A stretch of DNA of 64,000 nt from Pontibacter sp. G13 (GCF_031851795.1 NZ_CP134696.1:1197001-1261000), one strand, 5' to 3'; numbered from the stretch's first letter, positions 8,582 to 18,059 are shown. Notes: generated by a model from the letters alone, not told the origin. Numbers and translations are program-made.

Positions 8582-9160
8582 ATGAATCAACGATCGACAC
8601 ATCTGGAATTCAATCTAGGAAGGGAAACGGGCGCATTCGGGCTGGTGATTGGGGGATTTTGGATCACAGTTACCATAGTACTGGTGGTCCATTTCGGTTT
8701 CCCTTCATCATGGAAATCGCTTTACCTGATTCCCATCCTGTATCCAGCAATTGCCATGATGGCTGCCCACACACGTGTCCAGATAGATCCCATCAAGCGC
8801 CGCATCAAGGTCTACACATGGATTCCTCTTTTCAAGCTGGGACTTTGGCGCTCCCTAGATGGGCATGAGGATCTGTTTATCCTCAAGCGGAAATTATCTA
8901 CAGGGAAAAATGGTCACATTTCCGGACAAGAAATAGGTTCTCTGGAGGGCGATTGGCACGAATACGAAATCTGCCTAGCCAAGCCCCATCATTTCACCCC
9001 CTATCTGCTATACAGGAGCGAAGATCAGGAAGAAGTCTACCGGATCGTCCGCGATCTTGTGGAGCAACTTGGCTGCGAATGGGTGGAATTCAACCCCGGC
9101 AGAAAAAACAGACGCAAAGTGATCCAAAGACCCGCAACCTCTGCGGAGTCGATTGAGTAG
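8582..9160 (+). CDS. Two-helix membrane protein of unknown function, first of a tandem pair
   Basis: Two transmembrane helices are near the N-terminus (GAFGLVIGGFWITVTIVLVV and SLYLIPILYPAIAMMAA). A basic cytoplasmic domain follows with VQIDPIKRRIKVYTWIPLFKLGLWRSL, resembling small membrane proteins with a PH-like strand pattern. It ends in a basic tail (GRKNRRKVIQRP). The ATG at 8582 is chosen over one 60 nt upstream (8522) because it lines up with the start of the downstream paralogue. It shares VQIDP, G.W..LD and the I.R.L.E..G block with that paralogue. The function is unknown. Confidence 0.65.
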   Translation: MNQRSTHLEFNLGRETGAFGLVIGGFWITVTIVLVVHFGFPSSWKSLYLIPILYPAIAMMAAHTRVQIDPIKRRIKVYTWIPLFKLGLWRSLDGHEDLFILKRKLSTGKNGHISGQEIGSLEGDWHEYEICLAKPHHFTPYLLYRSEDQEEVYRIVRDLVEQLGCEWVEFNPGRKNRRKVIQRPATSAESIE

Positions 9161-9212
9161 GACTTGCCAAAGTCATTCACAAAATGGAAATTTGAAAAAA
9201 CATTATTCCTCG

Positions 9213-9743
9213 ATGAGTACATATTTCACGCACGCAACAAGACTAAATATCCTCAACTTGACGGGACCCTGGGCAGCGGCTTGGGTGATCACATCCTTGG
9301 GATTTTACGGCGCGGGAAATGAGTTTTGGGGGCGATGCGCTTTGGGGATTGCAGCCATGGCCGCCCTAGTCAAATATGGCATTCAAATCGATCCTGAAGG
9401 AAATCGGTATAGATTCTTACTGACTTTTGGGGGAATTCCTTTTGGAATCTGGAAACCGCTAGATCGATATACGAACTTGGTTGTTCAGACATTCACCAAA
9501 ATCTCCAATTCCAGTAGTTCTGATGGCTCCCATTCCGAAAATGCAGGCAGTGAGGGGGATACGGTAACCCCCAGATATGACCTTTTATTCGTGTCTAGCT
9601 GCCAACGTGATCTGCTGGAAATCTTGAGTACGCCAGACCGCGATCTCGTGTACCGCTGGGCGCATGAAATAGCAGATTTATCGGGTCGTGAAATCAAGGA
9701 ATACAATCCCAAGCCAGAAAGACCTCGCTTTGGCCGCAGGTAG
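9213..9743 (+). CDS. Two-helix membrane protein of unknown function, second of a tandem pair
   Basis: A paralogue of the preceding gene. N-terminal hydrophobic segments (WAAAWVITSLGFYGAG and CALGIAAMAALV) are followed by IQIDPEGNRYRFLLTFGGIPFGIWKPLDRY and a soluble part ending in basic residues (ERPRFGRR). The start at 9213 is preferred over an upstream ATG at 9153 that overlaps the previous gene. Together with the zinc-ribbon pair it forms a four-gene run made of two tandem duplications. No function is assigned. Confidence 0.65.
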   Translation: MSTYFTHATRLNILNLTGPWAAAWVITSLGFYGAGNEFWGRCALGIAAMAALVKYGIQIDPEGNRYRFLLTFGGIPFGIWKPLDRYTNLVVQTFTKISNSSSSDGSHSENAGSEGDTVTPRYDLLFVSSCQRDLLEILSTPDRDLVYRWAHEIADLSGREIKEYNPKPERPRFGRR

Positions 9744-9887
9744 GAAAAGGCTCGCAGATCCATCGCCCTATCCAAATTCTAGCAAAATATCCCACCTTTA
9801 CACGCCAGTACTTCCGAATCAGATGGTCTGAGGACTAGACATGCATGTAGACTAGATAGCCGCTTTTCCATTCCCAAAAGAGATTAG

Positions 9888-10113
9888 GTGCGGCTGGCGA
9901 GTGCGGCGTAAGGGATGGGAATGGCGAGCCGTCAGGCGAGGTCCGAGGGTTCCATCTTTGCTTGGGCAAAGGCGTCAAGGTCAAGATAGCCTTGTGCTCC
10001 AAGCGCCTCATTCCGAGGACGGAGTGCAACGAACCCATGTAACAGCCCGGCCCCGCGACATAGATGCCAAGCAATTCTCTGTTTTCCAAGCACGCGGGGA
10101 TACGCCCAAATCT
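9888..10113 (-). repeat. Dispersed intergenic repeat, copy A (minus orientation)
   Basis: Read on the minus strand it begins TTTGGGCGTATCCCCGCG and contains TCGCGGGGCCGGGCTG, then a CTCCGTCCTCGG block, and ends with CATTCCCATCCCTTACGCC and CCAGCCGCACC. The same order of blocks recurs at 18.2, 40.9, 49.7, 52.5 and 55.0 kb. In this copy the basal stem is CCCCGCG/CGCGGGG, a compensatory change relative to CCCGGCG/CGCCGGG elsewhere. It fills most of the 472-bp gap between 9743 and 10216, where I see no gene. Confidence 0.75.
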
Positions 10114-10215
10114 CCCGCTTTCATACGAAGACCAGTAGCAGCATTTTGCCTGTACGCATGGCATCTTGGTCACTCCTTCACATCCATCTCCCGTCGAAAT
10201 TTCGTAAGTTTCGGC

Positions 10216-10779
10216 ATGGCCCAATACTCCTCCTATTGCCAAGCTGTGGCAGATGGTTCACTCTCTGATCTCCACGTCCAATATCACGACACGGAATACG
10301 GATTTCCTGCCCAATCTGATGATGCGCTCTTCCAGCGGATGATGCTCGAAATCAACCAAGCGGGCTTATCATGGGATCTGATCCTACGCAAACGGAAGAC
10401 CTTGCGTGCCGCCTATGCAGATTTTCAGGTCGAAGTGGTGGCGAGGTTCCAAGAGGAAGATATCGAACGCCTTCTTCAAGATGCGGGGATCATCCGGATG
10501 CGCCGCAAGATTGAAGCCGCTATCCACAACGCCCGTCAAATTCAAGACATACAGGGCGCCCATGGTTCATTTGCTGCTTGGCTGGATCACCATCATCCAC
10601 TCCCCTACCCTGCATGGCTCAAGCTCTTCAAGAAGACCTTCAAATTTATGGGCGGCGAGACGACCAAGGAATTTCTGATGAGTGCGGGTTATCTTCCTGG
10701 GGCTCATACCGAGGATTGTCCGATGTATGCCAAAGTGCTGGAAAGCAGCCCGCGGTGGTACACTCATCCACTCCAGTAG
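10216..10779 (+). CDS. tag: DNA-3-methyladenine glycosylase I
   Basis: This base-excision repair enzyme removes 3-methyladenine from alkylated DNA. The 187-residue product matches the Tag family along its length: YHDTEYGFP near the N-terminus, LEINQAGLSW (carrying the family's active-site Glu region), EEDIERLLQDAGIIRMRRKIEAAIHNA in the helix-hairpin-helix part, and FKFMGGETTKEFLMSAGY. The zinc ligands appear as Cys in SSYCQAV, His in QYHDTE, and His and Cys in AHTEDCPMY. The common N-terminal RCxW is replaced by YCQA. The ATG at 10216 is used because the longer upstream frame runs through repeat copy A and has no Tag homology. It stands alone. Confidence 0.95.
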   Translation: MAQYSSYCQAVADGSLSDLHVQYHDTEYGFPAQSDDALFQRMMLEINQAGLSWDLILRKRKTLRAAYADFQVEVVARFQEEDIERLLQDAGIIRMRRKIEAAIHNARQIQDIQGAHGSFAAWLDHHHPLPYPAWLKLFKKTFKFMGGETTKEFLMSAGYLPGAHTEDCPMYAKVLESSPRWYTHPLQ

Positions 10780-10799
10780 CTCATCCCACCAAGCATAAA

Positions 10800-10824
10800 G
10801 CCCCACCAGAAGGTCTGGCGGGGC
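10800..10824. terminator. Hairpin between convergent tag and T9SS gene
   Basis: GCCCCaCCAGA (10800-10810) and TCTGGcGGGGC (10814-10824) form a stem with one A-C mismatch. No strong T-run follows on either side, so termination is plausible but not certain. Confidence 0.4.
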
Positions 10825-10864
10825 GTCACATCTAAATACTTATGTTGTGTAATAGGCGCTTGAT

Positions 10865-13800
10865 CTATTCAATGACCACCTTGCCGAAGTAGGACGTCTC
10901 ACCCCGCAATTCGAAGAGATACACACCCTCCGAGAGGTTTCCGCGATCCAGGTCGAAATAGTCGGCGCGTGTGAGAGGCAGCCTCTTTACCACGCGTCCC
11001 TGCATATCCCACAAGATGAGCGAGTTGAGCTTCATATCGGGATTATCAAAGGTGATCCGAGTGGATTCAGAGAACGGGTTCGGCGCTATTCGTACATGGT
11101 TCCAATTAGGATCGGGCAATGCAGTCGGACTTGCGATGGTATTGACCGCCTCATTGGTGAAGATCGGTTCGTTGAAGTCAAAGTAGATTCCTGCATCATT
11201 TCGGAGCTGAGTGCCATAATCGAGCGCACCGCTGTGCTTCATTCCGAATTTGATGAATCCGATACTACCCATCGGATCTGAGAGGGAATCAGGCAGCCAG
11301 ATATCGCTGAAGGTGAATACCAAGATATTTCCATCCTCCACCCGCATGGTGAAATCGTGGCTGTAGTTTTTGACATAGAGCGATTCGATGGGCAGATTGG
11401 ACTCCAAGGTATCGCGCAAGATCACGCGGATCGCCGGGAAGTTACCGGTATTCTGGAAACGGATGGTATACGTCAAATCACGCTCGGACTGCTGAATATA
11501 TCCCAGTGGGCCTTCGCCTTCCTTGGATTGCTTGTCGTTGGGGTCGTATGCTCCCAGAATTTCCGCTGCGTAATCGTCCTGATTGTTGCCGGGAACCATG
11601 TCTCCGATCACAGGAACGACCGATGCTTGGTTGAATACGGAGTCTCCAATCGTTGCCAACGTATCCACCTCGGTATAGGCTTTGAGCATGATGCTCTGTT
11701 GGGGAGCGAGGTTACCCAAGTTCCAGGTGGCGGTACGAGTCACAGGATCATAGGAAGTGGCTGGCGGATTGAAGCTAGTCACATCAAATGCATCATCGTG
11801 AATCCAAGTGGCCACTACTCCTGAGACTGGATAATTCTGGGTCTGAACCAGGAGATTGAAGATCACCCCGAGACCGGGTACGGGTGGGGTGTAGGCTTGT
11901 TGATCGATGGACACATCAAATGCAGAGTCTGCCTCAATCGGGAAATCCAATCCTGTGGCCGAGCTACCAACTCCTGCAAACGTAGCGGAATGCGTTCCAG
12001 AAGGTAGGCAAATGGCATTGATCGACCCCACAAAGGAGGAAATGAGCTGGATCGAATAGGTACCTGATCCGACCACCAGTTGGTAATTGCCTTGCGCATC
12101 GGATACTGCGTGCTTGCCATTGGCATAGACCATAGCATGGGGGATGGCGGCATCTCCGGCATCAAAGAGGCAGTTGGCATTCATATCCACATACACCTTA
12201 CCCTCGATGACGTTCTGACAAGCCAATGCCTGCGGGTCTAGTTCGATTTGATCCAGCGCAAAGCAACCAGCGGCATCCGTCACCTGAATCACGTAAGTAC
12301 CTGCTGATAGTCCTGTCTGAGAAAGTCCTGTACCTCCATTGGACCAGCTCACGGTGTAAGGAGCTGTACCACCTGAAATGGCCAAGCTGATCTGACCATC
12401 AGAAAGACCACAGCTCGGTTGAGTCAGTGTAGTGCTGAATGACAAATCGGTGGAAGAGACAAAATAGGTCTGCGACAGGATCAATCCCCCCGAAGCGTCG
12501 AAGTATTGAACGGTATAAGGACCAGAAGCCAATCCAGACAGATCCTCCGTGGTAGCGCCATTGCTCCATACCAAGGAACTGTAAGGGAAATTCACCGTCA
12601 GGTCAATCGCTCCTGTATTGGCCGTACAGGTGGTAGGAGTCACGACCGCATCTCCCCAAGCCTGAATATCCAGGTAGATGACCTTGGCATTGCGAGAAGG
12701 ATATGGACAGTTACCATCCTCAATCGTCACATAGACCGGGATGAGGGTATCTGAGTCAAACTGCGGAATATCCCATACCACATTGGCCGTAACAGGTCCA
12801 GAACCGCTATGCGTGACCGTGGCACCGGGCAGATCCACCAGCATGGATTCAACCAATTTCGGTGTATCACCTGGATCGAGCATTTCGAGGTCAAAAGAAA
12901 GCTGGGTGCCGGAAATCGCCTCAATCGTGCTATCGCCGATGACTGCAACAGCATTGGTGCTGGTCAGGCTGCCAAAGGTAGGAATGGCATTTCCGGGGGA
13001 ACAAGCCTGCATGTCGACGATGATTTCGCGACGAACTACGGTGACGGTGGAATCCGTATCTGAATCTTCCGTGATATTGACCACAATGGTCGCTTTCTCA
13101 GGGGTGCCAGTTCCATTGGGCAAAACGGTCAAAATTCCCGTGGTCCAATCCAGCGAAACATTCCAGTTGGGGCCTAGAGGCGTCCAACCATTGTACCCAG
13201 TTGAGTAGGTCGCAATATTGGTGGGCCAGCTGGTGTAGGCATAGACCAAATGATAATTCAAATCGTCCCCATCAGGATCAATCGCAGAAAGATCGAACAC
13301 ACCACCAGTAGTAGCACATCCTGTCAAATACTGCGGATTTCGGGGAATAGGTGCATGGTTGACTCCAATCTGAATCGGATCTAGGTAGCTATCGAGGGAG
13401 ATGCTGGTATTCTCACTCGCGCCACCATTGGTGAGGTCGACCGGGCGGCAACAACCATCTACCACGATATTGAAATTACAGATGAACCCAGATGGGTCCA
13501 ATTCATAGCTGTACACATACTCCATCACTCCCATCGTCGTGGACAATGGATCTGTACACGAAGAAGCGACAGACGGGCAAAGGGCCGTAACTTCCGTCCA
13601 GCTTTCAAGCAGGGGATTGGCGAGCGATACGGGCGTTCCGCACTGTCCCCAAGAAGGGGTCGCGACTCCAGTGGGAGCGACAGGCGCAGAGGCTACATTG
13701 ATCGGAGCATTCACTCCGGCTTCGCAATCCTCATAGGTGCGGACGTACACTTTCCACAGTTGTGGCGTCAGTGCCTCGTACCAGATTTCGCGGCCATAAT

Positions 13801-13882
13801 GTTCTGCGGCGGAAGCGGGCAAAAACGATCCGATGAGGCATAAAATCGCCATGATCGCCTTCAAGATGGTTTTTTGAATCAT
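10865..13882 (-). CDS. Large T9SS-exported protein with SprB-type repeat (1,005 aa), paralogue 1
   Basis: A cell-surface protein exported through the type IX system. The start at 13882 (MIQKTILKAIMAILCLIGS) gives a Sec signal ending SAA; the longer TTG-initiated frame lacks one. N-terminal domain: AEHYGREIWYEALTPQLWKVYVRTYEDCEAGVN, with Cys pairs. Cadherin-like stretches follow, such as SAIDPDGDDLNYHLVYAY. At about 480-560 there is an SprB-type repeat (SCGLSDGQISLAISGGTAPY), then an SdrD-B-like Ca-binding segment (DMNANCLFDAGD). Near the C-terminus is a conserved domain (AYDPNDKQSKEGEGPLGYI, DUF7619-like from memory) and a type A sorting domain (APNPFSESTRITF ... GVYLFELRG ... GKVVIE). The next gene is a paralogue; both probably act in adhesion or gliding. 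Confidence 0.88.
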   Translation of the reverse strand: MIQKTILKAIMAILCLIGSFLPASAAEHYGREIWYEALTPQLWKVYVRTYEDCEAGVNAPINVASAPVAPTGVATPSWGQCGTPVSLANPLLESWTEVTALCPSVASSCTDPLSTTMGVMEYVYSYELDPSGFICNFNIVVDGCCRPVDLTNGGASENTSISLDSYLDPIQIGVNHAPIPRNPQYLTGCATTGGVFDLSAIDPDGDDLNYHLVYAYTSWPTNIATYSTGYNGWTPLGPNWNVSLDWTTGILTVLPNGTGTPEKATIVVNITEDSDTDSTVTVVRREIIVDMQACSPGNAIPTFGSLTSTNAVAVIGDSTIEAISGTQLSFDLEMLDPGDTPKLVESMLVDLPGATVTHSGSGPVTANVVWDIPQFDSDTLIPVYVTIEDGNCPYPSRNAKVIYLDIQAWGDAVVTPTTCTANTGAIDLTVNFPYSSLVWSNGATTEDLSGLASGPYTVQYFDASGGLILSQTYFVSSTDLSFSTTLTQPSCGLSDGQISLAISGGTAPYTVSWSNGGTGLSQTGLSAGTYVIQVTDAAGCFALDQIELDPQALACQNVIEGKVYVDMNANCLFDAGDAAIPHAMVYANGKHAVSDAQGNYQLVVGSGTYSIQLISSFVGSINAICLPSGTHSATFAGVGSSATGLDFPIEADSAFDVSIDQQAYTPPVPGLGVIFNLLVQTQNYPVSGVVATWIHDDAFDVTSFNPPATSYDPVTRTATWNLGNLAPQQSIMLKAYTEVDTLATIGDSVFNQASVVPVIGDMVPGNNQDDYAAEILGAYDPNDKQSKEGEGPLGYIQQSERDLTYTIRFQNTGNFPAIRVILRDTLESNLPIESLYVKNYSHDFTMRVEDGNILVFTFSDIWLPDSLSDPMGSIGFIKFGMKHSGALDYGTQLRNDAGIYFDFNEPIFTNEAVNTIASPTALPDPNWNHVRIAPNPFSESTRITFDNPDMKLNSLILWDMQGRVVKRLPLTRADYFDLDRGNLSEGVYLFELRGETSYFGKVVIE

Positions 13883-14039
13883 AGTAATTAGGTTGATAAG
13901 TGTCGAAGAAATGGCCGGAGGAGGTCCAACTGGACAAATGGCCAATTCCCTAACTTATCCCTATCCACGTATTCAGAACTTCGAAAGGTTGGGTATTAGA
14001 TAAAAAAATGTGATTCGATCATTTCATTTTTCCGAATAA

Positions 14040-14066
14040 GAGGCCGTCCCGATTGGAGACGGCCTC
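14040..14066 (-). terminator. Hairpin after the second large T9SS gene
   Basis: GAGGCCGTC (14040-14048) pairs with GACGGCCTC (14058-14066). It lies 50 bp downstream of the minus-strand gene that ends at 14117. The T-run is weak (CTCTTATT on the minus strand). Confidence 0.55.
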
Positions 14067-14116
14067 CTTGTGAGTTATAATATCAAAAAATGGTTGAGCT
14101 GTAGAGACTGGCTGAT

Positions 14117-17110
14117 CTATTCAATGACCACCTTGCCGAAATAGGACGTCTCGCCCCGCAATTCGAAGAGATACACACCCTCCGAGAGGTTTCCGCGATC
14201 TAATTCGAAATAGTCGGCGCGGCTTGCCGGAAGCCTTTTCACCTCACGGCCCTGCATATCCCACAGGATGAGCGAGTTGAGCTTCATATCGGGATTGTTG
14301 AAGGTGATCCGCGTGGATTCAGAGAATGGGTTCGGCGCTACCCGAACATCTTGCCAATTAGGATCGGGCAATGCTGTCGGACTGGCAATGGTATTGACCG
14401 CCTCATTGGTGAAGATCGGCTCGTTGAAGTCAAAGTAGATCCCCGCATCGTTTCGGAGCTGGGTACCATAGGGCAATGCGCCGCTATGCTTCATACCGAA
14501 CTTCACGAATCCGATACTTCCAGCGGGGTCGGAGGCAGAGTCCGGCAACCAGATGTCGTTGAAGGTGAATACCAAGATGTTTCCATCCTCCACCCGTATA
14601 TCAAAATCGTGGCTGTAGTTTCGGATGTACAAGGATTCCACAGGAAGATTGGACTCTAGAGTATCACGCAAGATCACGCGAATAGCCGGGAAGGTGCCTG
14701 TATTCTGGAACCGGATGGTATATGTCAGATCACGCTCGGACTGCTGAATATAGCCCAGTGGGCCTTCGCCTTCCTTGGACTGCTTGTCGTTGGGGTCGTA
14801 GGCGGCCAGCACCACTGATTTCAATGTGTCTAGGTTATTGACGACATCTGCATCTCCCACCAATGGCGTTACAGATACATAGTGGAATACAGAATCGCCC
14901 ATAATGGCTGTGGTATCAACAAACCCATAGGCATACAATTCCACAATCTGGTAGGGATTGATAGTTCCGAGATTCCAGATTGCAGTACCTGAGACTGGAT
15001 CGTACGAAGTTGCCGGAGGGCTGAAAGATACATTCTGCAGAACAGGATCATGTACCCAAGTCAACACCGCATTATTGGCAGGGAACCCCTGAGTCCTTAC
15101 CTTCAAATAATTGCTTTGCCAAAGTCCGGGAACGAATGGCGTAGCCATCTCCTGATCCACCGAGATATCGAAAGTCGCGTCCTTTTCTATCGGCAGATGG
15201 AGATTCGAGACGGTTTCGCCTAACCCTGTGAACGTGTGTGTAACTTCGCCTGCTGGATAACAAGCTGTACTCACGTTTCCGGGGAAAGCAACTGTAGGTT
15301 TAACCGTGTAGGTACCGACATTTGTAAAGAAATCGAACTCCCCATTCATGTCAGTCTTATCAAAGTGGTAGGTTCCTCGCTGTACGATATGACCTGGAAT
15401 CGGAAAATCGCCCGCATCATACACGCAATCCCCATTCATATCCAGATAGAGAACTCCTGTCATCTGATTGAGACAGAAGCCGGATGCCATATTCAACTCT
15501 ATCAATTCTTGCGAGAAGCACCCATTGGCATCGACGACCTGCACCACAAAATCTCCATCTGGAAGATTGGATTGGGTAGTTCCCGAACCTCCGTTTGACC
15601 AATTGACTGTATAGGGCGCAGTTCCTCCAGTTATGGTGATATCGATTTGACCGTCTGATTGCCCACATGTAGGCTGGATCAAGGTGTGGGAGAAAGTCAA
15701 ATCGGAAGAAGAAACGAAATAGGTTTGCGTCCAGATCAACCCGCCTGCGGCATCAAAGAGCTCCACCATGTAAGGCCCAGATGCCAATCCTGTAAGGTCT
15801 TCCGTCGTGGCATTGTTGCTCCAGATGACACTTGCATACGGGATATTCACCGTCAAATCAATGGCTCCAGTATTCGCGGAACAGCTGGATGGAGTGACAG
15901 TGGCAGAGATCGGATTTTCGACCTGAACGTATACCACTTTGGCATTGCTCGCTGGATGGGGACAATGTCCATCTTGGATGGTCAAGTACACCGCGATGGT
16001 TGTATCGATGTAATTCGCTGGGACATTCCATTGAATGTGTGCATTGACAGGGCCCGTGCCTGTATGCGTAACGGTTGCACCCGGCAAATCCACAAACATG
16101 GATTCCAGCAGGTGAGGTGAATCCCCAGGGTCTGACATTTCGACGGTCAGGTCAAAGGGCTGACCTGCGGTTGCCAGAAAGGTGTCGGGGCCGACCAATC
16201 CTCCCGAGGTACTGGTGATATTCCCAAAAGTAGGCAAGGCATTGGCGGATGGGCAAGCTTGCATGTCTATGACCACGTCCCGATTGGTCACAGAAAGGGT
16301 GGAATCAAAATCTCGATAGTGTTCTTGGACTCTTACCTTTAGGGCGACTTTCTCCGGAGAACCTACTCCATTAGGCAAAACAGAAAGTATGCCTGTTTGC
16401 GCATCAATGGAAATATCCCAGTTGGGGCCCATCAATTGATTCCACCCGTAGGAGCTGCCGGATATACCTCTCAACTGGTACACCAAACTATCCCCATCCA
16501 GATCTATACTAGAAAGGTCAAAGACTCCACCAGAGGATGCACATCCAGTCAGATGTACAACCTGACGGGGCTGAGGCGAGTGGTTATTTCCATTGAGCAG
16601 ACTAAAAAAGGACACATAATTCCGTATACCCAAGGAGGCTCCAGCGACTCCATTGGTTAGATCCACGGGACGGCAGCACTCTTCCACTTGAAAGTCAAAC
16701 CATGTCCCAAAACCGGTTGGATCAAAGTCATAAGCGTATATGTATTCCATAATCCCCACAATAGCTGAGGTGGGATCTGTACAGGTAGACACACTCCCCG
16801 GACAAAGCGCCGTCACTTCAGTCCAAGATTCCAAACTAGGATTGGTGAGTGTCTGCTGGGCCCCCCAACCAGTAGTGCCGAGTTCTCTTGCTATTATAGT
16901 AGGGGCTGACGGAACTGCAGCAACACTAATAGGCGCATTCACCCCTACCTCGCAATCTTGATAGGTCCGTAAGTATACTTTCCAATTCGTAGGCGAAATG
17001 ACTTCATGCCACATCTCTCGCCCCATCAAATTCCCTGCAGAACTCGTCAGGCATGTGGACACCAGACATCCTAGCAGGATGAGCATCCGGACATTGAAAA
17101 CATGATTCAT
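14117..17110 (-). CDS. Large T9SS-exported protein with SprB-type repeat (997 aa), paralogue 2
   Basis: A full-length paralogue of the 10865-13882 gene with the same order of parts: signal peptide (MNHVFNVRMLILLGCLVSTCLTSSA), N-terminal domain beginning GREMWHEVISPTNWKVYLRTYQDCEVGVN, an Asp-rich cadherin-like strand (SSIDLDGDSLVYQLRG), an SprB-type repeat (TCGQSDGQIDITITGGTAPY), a DMNGDCVYDAGD Ca-binding loop, the DPNDKQSKEGEGPLGYI domain and a type A sorting domain ending GKVVIE. The last about 240 residues are nearly identical to paralogue 1 even at DNA level, whereas residues about 600-800 have diverged strongly. That points to gene conversion of the C-terminal half. The gene has its own terminator and leader, so the two are probably separate transcripts. 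Confidence 0.88.
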   Translation of the reverse strand: MNHVFNVRMLILLGCLVSTCLTSSAGNLMGREMWHEVISPTNWKVYLRTYQDCEVGVNAPISVAAVPSAPTIIARELGTTGWGAQQTLTNPSLESWTEVTALCPGSVSTCTDPTSAIVGIMEYIYAYDFDPTGFGTWFDFQVEECCRPVDLTNGVAGASLGIRNYVSFFSLLNGNNHSPQPRQVVHLTGCASSGGVFDLSSIDLDGDSLVYQLRGISGSSYGWNQLMGPNWDISIDAQTGILSVLPNGVGSPEKVALKVRVQEHYRDFDSTLSVTNRDVVIDMQACPSANALPTFGNITSTSGGLVGPDTFLATAGQPFDLTVEMSDPGDSPHLLESMFVDLPGATVTHTGTGPVNAHIQWNVPANYIDTTIAVYLTIQDGHCPHPASNAKVVYVQVENPISATVTPSSCSANTGAIDLTVNIPYASVIWSNNATTEDLTGLASGPYMVELFDAAGGLIWTQTYFVSSSDLTFSHTLIQPTCGQSDGQIDITITGGTAPYTVNWSNGGSGTTQSNLPDGDFVVQVVDANGCFSQELIELNMASGFCLNQMTGVLYLDMNGDCVYDAGDFPIPGHIVQRGTYHFDKTDMNGEFDFFTNVGTYTVKPTVAFPGNVSTACYPAGEVTHTFTGLGETVSNLHLPIEKDATFDISVDQEMATPFVPGLWQSNYLKVRTQGFPANNAVLTWVHDPVLQNVSFSPPATSYDPVSGTAIWNLGTINPYQIVELYAYGFVDTTAIMGDSVFHYVSVTPLVGDADVVNNLDTLKSVVLAAYDPNDKQSKEGEGPLGYIQQSERDLTYTIRFQNTGTFPAIRVILRDTLESNLPVESLYIRNYSHDFDIRVEDGNILVFTFNDIWLPDSASDPAGSIGFVKFGMKHSGALPYGTQLRNDAGIYFDFNEPIFTNEAVNTIASPTALPDPNWQDVRVAPNPFSESTRITFNNPDMKLNSLILWDMQGREVKRLPASRADYFELDRGNLSEGVYLFELRGETSYFGKVVIE

Positions 17111-17362
17111 GGTAATAATTGTGTTGAGATAAATGGATAATCGTATTCAGGAATCATCTGGCAGATGCTTTCCCGATTGGATAGATTTCTGGTATCGAAT
17201 AAATAGTCGTGGATATAGTATTGGTATCTTTCATACACCCTCACGTGATCGAGGATGGCAAAGGTTGGGTGGCGGAATCATTTTGTCCATCTTTTTTTGA
17301 TTAAGCACTCCCAACCCCATTCACCAAGATGGAATAGGCCAACTAGGAATCCAGACCCCCTC

Positions 17363-17393
17363 TTTGCTTTTGAGGAATTAATCGCTACCTTTG
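17363..17393 (+). promoter_or_regulatory. Promoter of rplU-rpmA, exact Bacteroidota consensus
   Basis: TTTG (17363-17366), 19 nt, TACCTTTG (17386-17393) match the -33 and -7 boxes of the Bacteroidota primary sigma factor exactly. Transcription should start near 17400, giving a leader of about 20 nt before rplU. The rest of the 309-bp gap from 17111 holds no gene. Confidence 0.8.
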
Positions 17394-17419
17394 CAAACTC
17401 AAATTGACATATTATACCC

Positions 17420-17731
17420 ATGTACGCAGTTGTCAAGATCAAAGGAGCTCAATTCAAAGTCCAAGCAGGACAGAAGCTGTACGTAAATCGTATGGCTGAG
17501 GCGGTAGGAGATACCGTAGAGCTCAACGAGGTGATGCTGGTCGACAATGACGGTTCTGTCACAGTCGGCAAACCCTTCGTGGAAGGTGCCAGTGTTACTG
17601 CCAAAGTGGTCAATCATCTGAAGGATGACAAAGTGATCGTGTTCAAGAAAAAGCGCCGTAAGGGATACCGCAAGAAGAACGGACACAGATCTCACTTGTC
17701 TCAGATCGAAATCGAATCCATCAAGGCGTAA
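17420..17731 (+). CDS. rplU: 50S ribosomal protein L21
   Basis: 103 residues, the usual length, matching L21 throughout: [20 protein letters not shown] at the start, [24 protein letters not shown] in the middle and the basic [23 protein letters not shown] tail that contacts 23S rRNA. It is followed by rpmA after 52 nt, the standard bacterial order, with the promoter at 17363 upstream and a terminator after rpmA. Confidence 0.98.
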   Translation: MYAVVKIKGAQFKVQAGQKLYVNRMAEAVGDTVELNEVMLVDNDGSVTVGKPFVEGASVTAKVVNHLKDDKVIVFKKKRRKGYRKKNGHRSHLSQIEIESIKA

Positions 17732-17783
17732 CCGCTGGATTTTTCCATATTATTCTTTTTCTAACCCACAATCACTAGAAGCC

Positions 17784-18059
17784 ATGGCTCATAAGAAAGG
17801 TGGAGGTAGTTCACGAAATGGACGCGAATCCGCAAGTAAGCGTCTCGGTGTAAAGAAATTCGGTGGTGAAGCGGTGATCGCTGGAAACATCATCGTACGC
17901 CAAAGAGGTACTCGTTTCGTTGCCGGTAAAGGTGTCGGAATGGGCAAGGATCACACCTTGTTTGCCCTCGAAGATGGTGTAGTGAAGTACACTGAAAAGA
18001 CTTTCAATCAGAAGACCCGCAAGCGCGTCTCCATTGAGTCTGTTCAGGCGGAAGCTTAA
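17784..18059 (+). CDS. rpmA: 50S ribosomal protein L27
   Basis: 91 residues. The N-terminus [20 protein letters not shown] is the conserved L27 tail that reaches the peptidyl-transferase centre. There is no Firmicutes-type N-terminal extension that would need cleavage. [25 protein letters not shown] is the core signature. It is the second gene of the rplU-rpmA operon. Confidence 0.98.
   Translation: MAHKKGGGSSRNGRESASKRLGVKKFGGEAVIAGNIIVRQRGTRFVAGKGVGMGKDHTLFALEDGVVKYTEKTFNQKTRKRVSIESVQAEA

Noticed and set aside
9901-10215. N-terminal extension of the Tag glycosylase frame
   Set aside because: It lies in repeat copy A and has no Tag homology; the family starts at the ATG at 10216.
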